Source of the DNA: Deltaproteobacteria bacterium
Lineage (GTDB): Bacteria > JADJOY01
Assembly: GCA_016713535.1 (NCBI GenBank)
Contig: JADJOY010000010.1
Location: 1 to 64,000 of the forward strand
Direction: 5' to 3'
DNA: 64,000 nt
Shown here piece by piece: positions 55,683 through 62,652 of the stretch (its first letter is position 1; each line of letters begins with the position of its first letter). The position numbers and the translations under genes were made by a program. The notes below the pieces were generated by a model that was not told the origin of the DNA, made no database searches, and was given only the letters and a program-made list of their open reading frames with translations.

Positions 55683-55932
55683 TCGGGCGGGGACAGGCCC
55701 CGCCCCTACGAAGGCGCGCCCGGAGGTCGTGGCGGCCAGGCCCCGCCCGCATCCGCGGCTCGACCCGCGTCGCGCAGGGCGCGGGAACGCGTCGCTGCGG
55801 GCCCACGGGCGCCCCCTCCTCGATCGTCGAGCCCGGACATCACACGCGTCGTGTCGTCGCCCGCGCGGGTGACGATCCCGCCGTCGCGGGGGGACCGGGT
55901 ACGGTCGTAGGGGCGGGGCCTGCCCCCGCCCG
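55683..55932. repeat. Right REP/BIME unit flanking the RAYT gene (family A)
   Basis: GGGCGGGGACAGGCCCCGCC (about 55685-55704, followed by CCTACGAAGGCGCGCC) and an inverted TCGTAGGGGCGGGGCCTGCC (55905-55924). A stretch with GCATCCGCGGCTCGAC...GCGTCGCTGCGGGC near 55749-55802 duplicates sequence upstream of the transposase at about 55050-55100. The gene is therefore framed by partly direct-repeated BIMEs. Confidence 0.85.
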
Positions 55933-55935
55933 CCG

Positions 55936-57582
55936 TTACGCCGCCGGCCAGGGCTGGCGTTCACACAGGGCCGCGACGTTGGCGTGGCCGCGGGCGAGCT
56001 CGCCGCGCGCGGCGTCCGCGACGCGCCACTCCATGGAGGATCCGAACATCGGCTGGCTCTCGACGAAGATGCAGCGCAGCTCGCCGTCCTCGAAGTCGCA
56101 CTGCTCCTGGATCGCCGCCAGCAGCCGCTCGTCGTGGAGGTGGAGGTCGCCGAAGTTCCAGCCCAGCGCGAGCCCGGCGACGATCTCGCCGTCGAGCCAC
56201 TGGTAGCGATCGATCTCGCTTCCCACCGCGAGCGGGATCAGGTCGTGGAGCGCGCGCCCGTGGAGGTGCATCGAGCGAAACGCCGTCACCCGCGACATCA
56301 CCGCCTCGATGACGTCGGGGTCGGGGATCATCTTGGCGAGCTGATCGGTCAAGAGCGGCGAGGTCTTCACCAGCCGGTCGAGCTTGCGGGCGGCGTCGTC
56401 GCGGAAGAGCCACACGCTGTAGCCCCAGTTCCCGGCGTAGTAGCGCATCGAGCACAGGAACGAGACCCGCGACGGCACCAGGTTCCCGATCAACGGCACG
56501 AGGAACAGGTTCACGAACAGGAACGCCGCGAGCAGCGGCGCCTGGCCCACGTCGAGCGCGCTCACCTCGGGGTGATGCCCGAACAGGAAGAACCCGCCGT
56601 AGACCATGATCACGTTCCACTCGAGCGGCACGCCCATCGGGATGTTGCTCGAGATGAACGTGTGGAAGCCGAGCATGACCACCAGCGCCAGCGCCGTCGG
56701 CGCGCCGCCTCCCGAGAGGAGGAGCACCAGCGGGAAGAGGTACTCGGTGACGGTGCCGCCGTGGGCCAGCGTCTCGGTGAGGCGGCTCGGCCGCAGGTCG
56801 TCGGGGAAGCTCCGGTAGAGCCTCTTGCGGAAGCTCACCGGCACCAGCGGGCTGTTCGAGAGCATCACGCAGATGACGCTCGGGAAGTGGCGGTTGAGCT
56901 TGGAGGTGGCCGCCCACCACCAGATCGCGAGCCACACCACCTTGGCGCCGGCGAGCCACTGGCCCGCGAACGCGAAGCACACCAGCGCCGTGAAGTGATG
57001 CTCGGCGCGCGAGATCAGGTAGATCGACTTGTCGGTGAGCGCGTTGAGCGGCAGCAGCACGATCGTCGGGACGAGCAGCCCCGGCGTGATCGCGGGCGCG
57101 GCGAGGGCCCGGAACAGGAAAACGTAGTGGGCGACGTAGAGCGCCACGTCGAGGCGGGTGCGGCGCGTGCCCCCCACGATCGGCACGCCCGGGACGAACG
57201 GTAGCTTGGTGGTGCCCGGGCGCAGGAAGTAGAGCACCCCGCCGATCGGCGGCAGGTAGCGTCCGGTGAGCGGCCCGCTGCCGCAGCCGAGCCCGAGCCC
57301 CTCGTACGCCATCGTCCACAACACGGCCTTCTGGAACGCCACCGCGGTGAAAGCCCAGCTCGCGATCGCGCCCGGTGCTCCGAGCCCGGGCGTGAACGAC
57401 ACGAAGAAGCACCAGCCGCCCACGTAGAGGAGAGCGATCTTGAGCAGGTAAACCGTGTAGACGAGCGGAGGCGTACCGTAGCCCTGGGTGGCCCACGCCT
57501 CGCAGATCATGCGAACGCGGACCGGGAACGGCTGGCGGCGCCACTCGGCGAGATCGTAGGGCGGGAGCTTGGGCTGCAACAT
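55936..57582 (-). CDS. DUF3556 transmembrane protein
   Basis: A 548-residue protein beginning PPYDLAEWRRQPFPVRVRMICEAWATQGYGTPP, the hallmark of DUF3556. About eight to ten transmembrane helices follow (LLYVGGWCFFVSFTPGLG, ALALVVMLGFHTFISSNIP, LLAAFLFVNLFLVPLIGNL), then a soluble C-terminal domain of 130 residues with SMEWRVADAARGEL. The His residues in the helices recall HTTM/gamma-carboxylase-like membrane enzymes, but function is unknown. Its ATG overlaps the ATG of the divergent oxidoreductase (CATG). Confidence 0.85.
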   Translation of the reverse strand: MLQPKLPPYDLAEWRRQPFPVRVRMICEAWATQGYGTPPLVYTVYLLKIALLYVGGWCFFVSFTPGLGAPGAIASWAFTAVAFQKAVLWTMAYEGLGLGCGSGPLTGRYLPPIGGVLYFLRPGTTKLPFVPGVPIVGGTRRTRLDVALYVAHYVFLFRALAAPAITPGLLVPTIVLLPLNALTDKSIYLISRAEHHFTALVCFAFAGQWLAGAKVVWLAIWWWAATSKLNRHFPSVICVMLSNSPLVPVSFRKRLYRSFPDDLRPSRLTETLAHGGTVTEYLFPLVLLLSGGGAPTALALVVMLGFHTFISSNIPMGVPLEWNVIMVYGGFFLFGHHPEVSALDVGQAPLLAAFLFVNLFLVPLIGNLVPSRVSFLCSMRYYAGNWGYSVWLFRDDAARKLDRLVKTSPLLTDQLAKMIPDPDVIEAVMSRVTAFRSMHLHGRALHDLIPLAVGSEIDRYQWLDGEIVAGLALGWNFGDLHLHDERLLAAIQEQCDFEDGELRCIFVESQPMFGSSMEWRVADAARGELARGHANVAALCERQPWPAA

Positions 57583-59044
57583 GGGTGCGGATCTTACGTC
57601 ATGTGATGCGGTGGTGATCGGCGCGGGACCGAACGGTCTCGCGGCGGCGGTGGTGCTGGCGATGGCGGGTGCGTCGGTGCAGGTGCTGGAGGCCTGCGAC
57701 ACCATCGGCGGCGGCACCCGCACCGCCGAGGTCACGCTGCCGGGCTTCCGTCACGACGTGTGCTCGGCGGCCCACCCGATGGGTGTCCTATCGCCCTTCC
57801 TGCGCACGCTCCCCCTCACGCAGCACGGCCTGCGCTGGATTCGGCCCGGCGCCTCGATCGCGCATCCGCTCGAGGGCGCCCCCGCGGTGGTGCTGTGGCG
57901 CGACCTGGAGCGGACGTGCGCGGGCCTCGGCGTGGACGGCGACGCGTGGCGACGCCTGCTCGCGCCCTTCCTCGACGACCCGCACGCGCTGCTCGAGGAC
58001 GCGCTCGGCCCGCTGCGCCCGCCGCGCGATCCGCTGCGCATGGCGCGCTTCGGCATGAAGGCGTTCCAGCCCGCGACCTGGCTCGCGGGGCGGCACTTCC
58101 GCGGCGAGCGCGCGCGGGCGCTCTTCGCCGGCTGCGCCGGGCACGCGATCCTGCCGCTCACCCACTTCTTCACCGCGGCGCTCGGGCTCCTCTTCGCGAT
58201 CACCGCGCACGTCGAGGAGTGGCCGGTCGCCAAGGGCGGCTCGGCGGCGATCACCAACGCCCTCGCGAGCTACCTGCGCTCGCTCGGCGGCACCATCCAC
58301 ACCGGCCTGTGGGTGCGCTCGATCCGCGATCTCCCACCCGCGCGCGTGTACCTCTTCGACACCGACCCACGCCAGCTCGCGGCGATCTGCGAGCCGGTGC
58401 TGCCCGCCACCTACGCGCGGCGGCTGCGCTGGTTCCGCTACGGCCCGGGCGTGTTCAAGCTCGACTGGGCGCTCGACGGTCCGATCCCGTGGAGCGACCC
58501 CACCTGCCTCGAAGCCTCCACCGTGCACGTGGGCGGGACGATGGACGAGATCGCCGCCTCGGAGGCGGCGATGTGGGCCGGCGAGCACTCGCACCGCCCC
58601 TACCTGATCGTGGTCCAGCAGAGCCAGTTCGACGCGAGCCGCGCACCCGCGGGCCACCACACCGGCTACGCGTATTGCCACGTGCCGGCGGGCTCGAGCG
58701 TGGACATGACGGACGCGATCGAAGGACAGATCGAGCGCTTCGCGCCCGGCTTTCGCGAGCGCATCCTCGCCCGCCACGCGACACGCACCGCCGACTTCGA
58801 GCGCATGAACCCCAACTACGTGGGCGGCGCCATCACCGGCGGCGTCGCGGACGTGTTCCAGCTCTTCACCCGGCCGGTCGCGCGCCTCGACCCCTACTCG
58901 ACACCCAACCCGCGGGTGTTCCTGTGCTCGGCGTCGACACCGCCGGGCGGCGGCGTGCACGGGATGTGCGGCTACTTCGCCGCGCGCAGCGCGCTCGGCG
59001 TGCTCGATCGCTTCCCGCCGACCCGGCTCATCCAGCTCGGCTGA
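57581..59044 (+). CDS. Phytoene-dehydrogenase-like FAD oxidoreductase
   Basis: A 487-residue flavoprotein of the phytoene desaturase/COG1233 group. The N-terminal FAD-binding dinucleotide fold is AVVIGAGPNGLAAAVVLAMAG with EACDTIGGGTRTAEVTLPGF. KGGSAAITNALASYLRSLGGTI and the C-terminal STPPGGGVHGMCGYFAARSAL complete the FAD site. Family members oxidise or isomerise carotenoids and other lipids; no carotenoid genes are near. The start codon overlaps that of DUF3556 on the other strand, so its promoter lies inside that gene. Confidence 0.92.
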   Translation: MGADLTSCDAVVIGAGPNGLAAAVVLAMAGASVQVLEACDTIGGGTRTAEVTLPGFRHDVCSAAHPMGVLSPFLRTLPLTQHGLRWIRPGASIAHPLEGAPAVVLWRDLERTCAGLGVDGDAWRRLLAPFLDDPHALLEDALGPLRPPRDPLRMARFGMKAFQPATWLAGRHFRGERARALFAGCAGHAILPLTHFFTAALGLLFAITAHVEEWPVAKGGSAAITNALASYLRSLGGTIHTGLWVRSIRDLPPARVYLFDTDPRQLAAICEPVLPATYARRLRWFRYGPGVFKLDWALDGPIPWSDPTCLEASTVHVGGTMDEIAASEAAMWAGEHSHRPYLIVVQQSQFDASRAPAGHHTGYAYCHVPAGSSVDMTDAIEGQIERFAPGFRERILARHATRTADFERMNPNYVGGAITGGVADVFQLFTRPVARLDPYSTPNPRVFLCSASTPPGGGVHGMCGYFAARSALGVLDRFPPTRLIQLG

Positions 59045-59152
59045 GTCGCGATCGAACGGCGCCGACGCCGATCGACTCGGGGCGGTCGACGGAGCGACCG
59101 CGCTCCAGCGGTGCGTGGAGCGTCGGTGCTCCGTCACCGACCCGCCGAACCC

Positions 59153-60400
59153 TCAGTCACTCAGCTCGAAGAGCCCGTAGAAGTAGCCATCCATCACGAA
59201 GCGCGGCGCGGCGCGGTTCACCTCGGCGTCGATCTCGTAGACCTCGGTCACCGCGCCGTCGGCGCTCTCGCCCACGAACAGGCTCCCGTCGAGGGCGCTG
59301 CCGGTGAAGCCGATGGTCGAGAACGGGATGTCGGCGACGACCTCCGCGCGCGGCGGGTCGGCCAAGTCGATGCGCCACATCTTGTGCGCGGGCACGCTCC
59401 AGAACCCGAAGTCGACGGGCTCGACACCCTCCGGGAGCTGGTCCGGATAGAACATCTTCGCGAAGCCGAGGCCGCTCGACTGGCCCGCGGTCTCGAGCTC
59501 GCTGATCGACTCGAGCCCGCCGGTGAGCGACTGGATGGTGTGGAAGTAGCCGTCCTCGAAATCCGTCCCCCCCGGCGGGATGCGCAGCAGGCAGTTCGGC
59601 GCCGCCGTCTCTCCTCGGGCATTCGCGAACATGTGGCTCGAGTAGGTGCGGCCGTCCCCCATCACGTACCCGTAGCCCTGCTCGTCGAACACCACGCGCC
59701 CGCCGCTGGCGCACCGATCGTCCTCGGCCACCGCCACGACGCGCAGATTCTTCGGATCGAGGATCGTGAGCGAGACGCCGGCGTAGATGCGCCCGCCCTC
59801 CCAGTCGGCCCAGCGCCCAGGGATGTACACCAGCCCGTCGTGGGCGACGGTCGTCCACACCTCCAGCGAATAGCCCTCGCGCGCGGGGTGGCCGAGGGGC
59901 ACCTCGCCGACGATCTGCATCGTCGACGGGTTCCACACCACCGCCACGTCCGGGCCGCTCAGCACCGAGACGGCGGTGGTGTCGTCGACGATGGCGTTGC
60001 CGTAGTCGACGTAGCTGGTGCCGAAGTTGAGCAGGCTGAGCCGCCCGGTCTCGACCAGCGTGCCGGCGTCGTTCGCCGTGTAGCGCACCCAGGTCGGCGC
60101 CTCGGCGAGCCCCACGAACACGTCGCGGCCGAGCGCCATCACCACGCCGTTGCCGGGGAGCTCGACGGCCGACTCGTTGTCGAACGGGCCGTCGTCGAGC
60201 GAAGCCACGGTCTGGACGTAGGTGGTGCGGTTGCCGTCGGCGTCGATCACGACGGAGCCGAGGGCGTAGCGGCCCGTGGCCGAGGGCGGCGGGGGGGCGC
60301 CGCCGCCATCACCACCACCGCCGCTGCACGCCGCGAGCGACACGAGCCCCAGCGCCGCGAGCCGGCGGGGGATGGACTTCGAGACGGATCGATCGTTCAT
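59153..60400 (-). CDS. MxcI-like beta-propeller lipoprotein of a siderophore-uptake operon
   Basis: A 415-residue lipoprotein: lipobox SLAAC followed by GGGGDGGG, then a seven-bladed-propeller-like repeat region (GRYALGSVVIDADGNRTTYVQTV, RDVFVGLAEAPTWVRYT, GLVYIPGRWADWEGGRI, TGSALDGSLFVGESADGAVTEVYEI). Similar lipoproteins (MxcI in myxochelin clusters) occur with TonB receptors and PepSY proteins, as here. A role in siderophore binding or release is inference. GAGGAAAC precedes the ATG. It is the last gene of the leftward operon starting beyond the window. Confidence 0.75.
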   Translation of the reverse strand: MNDRSVSKSIPRRLAALGLVSLAACSGGGGDGGGAPPPPSATGRYALGSVVIDADGNRTTYVQTVASLDDGPFDNESAVELPGNGVVMALGRDVFVGLAEAPTWVRYTANDAGTLVETGRLSLLNFGTSYVDYGNAIVDDTTAVSVLSGPDVAVVWNPSTMQIVGEVPLGHPAREGYSLEVWTTVAHDGLVYIPGRWADWEGGRIYAGVSLTILDPKNLRVVAVAEDDRCASGGRVVFDEQGYGYVMGDGRTYSSHMFANARGETAAPNCLLRIPPGGTDFEDGYFHTIQSLTGGLESISELETAGQSSGLGFAKMFYPDQLPEGVEPVDFGFWSVPAHKMWRIDLADPPRAEVVADIPFSTIGFTGSALDGSLFVGESADGAVTEVYEIDAEVNRAAPRFVMDGYFYGLFELSD

Positions 60401-60782
60401 GGCCTGTTTCCTCGTGGAAGAAGGGACTTCGAAGGGTTTCAACGGGTGAGGGTCGAGAGCGCGGCGGACCGGGGGAGCGGGCGCGCAACGCGCCGGCGCC
60501 GGCGACCACCGCCAGGCACACCGCGATCACCGCGCCGTGGAGCGCGAGCGCGCGGCGGGCGTTGGCCGCGGTGACGGTGACGCATCCCCCCGCGACCCAC
60601 AGCGGCACCAGCGTGTGGAGCGCGAGCGCGACGCGTGTCGAGGCGGCGAACGGCAGCACGGCCGCGAGGGCGGCGCACGCCGCCATCGCGCTGGCGAGTG
60701 AGCCGAGCGCGGCGACGACTCCCAGGGCGACGCCGAGGCGGCGAGGATCGACGCGAAGCTTCGGTTCAGAAGGCAAGGACAC
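60309..60782 (-). CDS. DUF3649-type membrane protein (3' end uncertain)
   Basis: From GTG 60782. The first 105 residues form a small membrane protein with three or so helices (LGVALGVVAALGSLASAMAACAALAAVLPF, LVPLWVAGGCVTVTAANARRAL, ALHGAVIAVCLAVVAGAGAL) resembling DUF3649 'iron uptake' proteins found beside PepSY genes. As written the frame runs 92 bases into the lipoprotein gene with a Pro/Arg-rich tail. A neighbouring frame ends LPRSAALSTLTR with a stop at 60439-60441, a more natural end, so a frameshift near 60470-60490 is possible. Confidence 0.6.
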   Translation of the reverse strand: MSLPSEPKLRVDPRRLGVALGVVAALGSLASAMAACAALAAVLPFAASTRVALALHTLVPLWVAGGCVTVTAANARRALALHGAVIAVCLAVVAGAGALRARSPGPPRSRPSPVETLRSPFFHEETGHERSIRLEVHPPPARGAGARVARGVQRRWW

Positions 60783-61062
60783 CTCCCAGGACGACCGCGG
60801 CCAGAGCGGAGCTCGCGATCGCGATGCGGGTCACGCGCGGCCACACCGGCGCGGCGAGCGCCACCGCGCACGCGGCCGCCGACCACGCCACCGCCGCGGC
60901 GGCGGCCGCCTCGGTCGGACGCGCCGAGCCCCCGAACCCGGCCCACGTCGCGCCCCACGCAAGGGCCGCGAGCCACGCCCGCGCAGGGAGCGGCGACCGG
61001 CCGAGACCGTGCAGCGCCGCCACTCCGACCACCGCGATCAGCGACGCGACGAGCTCAGGCAC
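60766..61062 (-). CDS. DUF3325-type small membrane protein
   Basis: A 98-residue protein with three to four helices (LVASLIAVVGVAALHGLGR, AWLAALAWGATWAGFGG, AAAAVAWSAAACAVALAA, IAIASSALAAVVLGGVLAF). Size, topology and position between PepSY and DUF3649 genes fit DUF3325 proteins of ferri-siderophore utilisation loci. Start GTG 61062 has an excellent CGGAGG box. It overlaps the DUF3649 gene start by 17 bases. Confidence 0.68.
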   Translation of the reverse strand: MPELVASLIAVVGVAALHGLGRSPLPARAWLAALAWGATWAGFGGSARPTEAAAAAAVAWSAAACAVALAAPVWPRVTRIAIASSALAAVVLGGVLAF

Positions 61063-61156
61063 GGGCGGCCTCCGGCGCGGCGAGCCGGACTTCGACCGGG
61101 ACGGACGGCGCGATCGCACGACGTGCCGCCAGCGACGCGAGCCCGAGGATCGTCAC
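61055..61156 (-). CDS. Possible 33-residue gene between PepSY and DUF3325
   Basis: A GTG at 61156 overlaps the PepSY stop (GTGA) and opens a 33-codon frame (TILGLASLAARRAIAPS ...) that ends 5 bases inside the DUF3325 start region. The overlaps on both sides suggest real coupling, but the product has no recognisable feature beyond a short amphipathic helix. Confidence 0.3.
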   Translation of the reverse strand: MTILGLASLAARRAIAPSVPVEVRLAAPEAARA

Positions 61157-62652
61157 CCGAGGTCCACGCCGGCGATGTCGAACCGACCGGCCGCGAGCGC
61201 TCCGACGAGGTGGAGCGGTGTGCTCAGCGCACCGAGCCACGGCACCGCCACCAACGTGGCCGCGGCGATCGTCAGAACGACGCGCGCGCTGCGACGCGCG
61301 TCGGCGCGTCCCAGCGCGAAGGCCGTGCACGCCGCCCACGTCGCGAAGAAGGCGCTCACTTCCGCGACGGCGAAGCGCCCGGCGAGCGGCAAGAGCAGCC
61401 GGTTCGTCACCAGCAGCACGCCGGTGGCCGCGACGATCCCGAGCCCCGCGCCCACCGAGAGGCGCTCGAGGAAAGACGCGTGCGGCGCTGCGGTGCGGGC
61501 GCGGCGCCGCTCGATCCAGATCCAGTTGCCGCTCAGGATCGTGGCGCAGGCACCGATCGCGAGCAGCGCCTCCGCGACGCGCAGCGCGGCCCCGCCGTAG
61601 CGCGCGAAGTGGAGCCCCACCGTCCAGCGCAGCGCGGCGCCGCCCGCGGTCTCGGTGGCCGGCTCGCCGTGATGGACGAGCGCGCCGTCGGTCGCGCCGA
61701 GCCGCACGTCCGCTGTCCCGAACGGCGCTTCGCTCGACGCCCCGAGCACCGCGAAGGTCCCGGCCGCGTCGCCCGGCAGCTCGACGTGCATCCATTCGGG
61801 ATCCATCGCCGGCTCGTGCGCGCGCGCCGCCGCGACGAGAGCCTCCACGTCCGGCATCGCGACCGCGCTCCCGCTCGGCTGGGCGTGCTCGTGCCAGCCG
61901 ATGAGGAGCCGCTCGGCGCTCTCGAAGTCCCCGCCCGCGACCGGCCACGCCACCCCACGCAGGAGGAGCGGCCACAGGCAGAGCAACGTCCCGCTCCATG
62001 CGACCACGATCTGGAACGGCAGCCCGAGGACGCCGAGCACCTTGTGCAGGTCGCTCCACACCGAGCGCATCGGCCGCTCGGGGCGGAACCGGACGAGCTG
62101 CCCACGCAGGTCGCGGAGGTGGACGACCGTGCCGGTGACGAGCGCCGCGAGCATCGCGACGCCGAGCACCCCCGCGACGTAGATCCCCGCCGGCACGCGG
62201 TCGTGGTGGAGGAAGTGGAGCTGGTAGAGGAGGTCGGCCACCTCCGAGCGCGCCGTCGCCGTCGCCGTGGTCACCGGGTCGAGGCGCAGCTCGCGCCACT
62301 CGGCGGAGCCGCCGGCGCGCACGTGCGCCTCGACCAGCGAGCGGCGCGGCGATGGGAACCGCACCCACGCCTCGCCGCCGGCGAGCCCGTGTTCGGCCAC
62401 CAGCCGATCGACCAGCCGCGCCGGCGTGGCGAGGCGCGAGGGGTCCGCCAGCGGGCGCGGGTCTTGCCACTCCTCGAGCTCGGACCGGAAGAGCGCGAAG
62501 GCGCCGGCGAAGAACATCGCGTGGAGCAGCAGGCTCGCGACCACTCCCACCCACGCGTGGGCGTCGTACGAGCGCACCCGCGCTCGCGGCGAGAGCCCGC
62601 GCCGCGTCGGCGGCGCCGCGCCGGCGCCGTGGCCCGGTCCGGTCACAGCCAT
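61153..62652 (-). CDS. PepSY-associated TM-helix protein (siderophore reductase-like)
   Basis: A 499-residue inner-membrane protein of the PepSY_TM family. Helix 1 (AWVGVVASLLLHAMFFAGAFALF), a periplasmic PepSY-type domain with DPVTTATATARSEVADLLYQLHFLHHDRV, helices GIYVAGVLGVAMLAALVTGTVVH and FQIVVAWSGTLLCLWPL, a second PepSY unit (VGLHFARYGGAALRVAEALLAIGAC) and three more C-terminal helices. Related FegB/PiuB/FoxB-type proteins reduce or process ferri-siderophores in the periplasm. The ATG lies 10 bases inside the TonB-receptor gene's end. Confidence 0.88.
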   Translation of the reverse strand: MAVTGPGHGAGAAPPTRRGLSPRARVRSYDAHAWVGVVASLLLHAMFFAGAFALFRSELEEWQDPRPLADPSRLATPARLVDRLVAEHGLAGGEAWVRFPSPRRSLVEAHVRAGGSAEWRELRLDPVTTATATARSEVADLLYQLHFLHHDRVPAGIYVAGVLGVAMLAALVTGTVVHLRDLRGQLVRFRPERPMRSVWSDLHKVLGVLGLPFQIVVAWSGTLLCLWPLLLRGVAWPVAGGDFESAERLLIGWHEHAQPSGSAVAMPDVEALVAAARAHEPAMDPEWMHVELPGDAAGTFAVLGASSEAPFGTADVRLGATDGALVHHGEPATETAGGAALRWTVGLHFARYGGAALRVAEALLAIGACATILSGNWIWIERRRARTAAPHASFLERLSVGAGLGIVAATGVLLVTNRLLLPLAGRFAVAEVSAFFATWAACTAFALGRADARRSARVVLTIAAATLVAVPWLGALSTPLHLVGALAAGRFDIAGVDLG

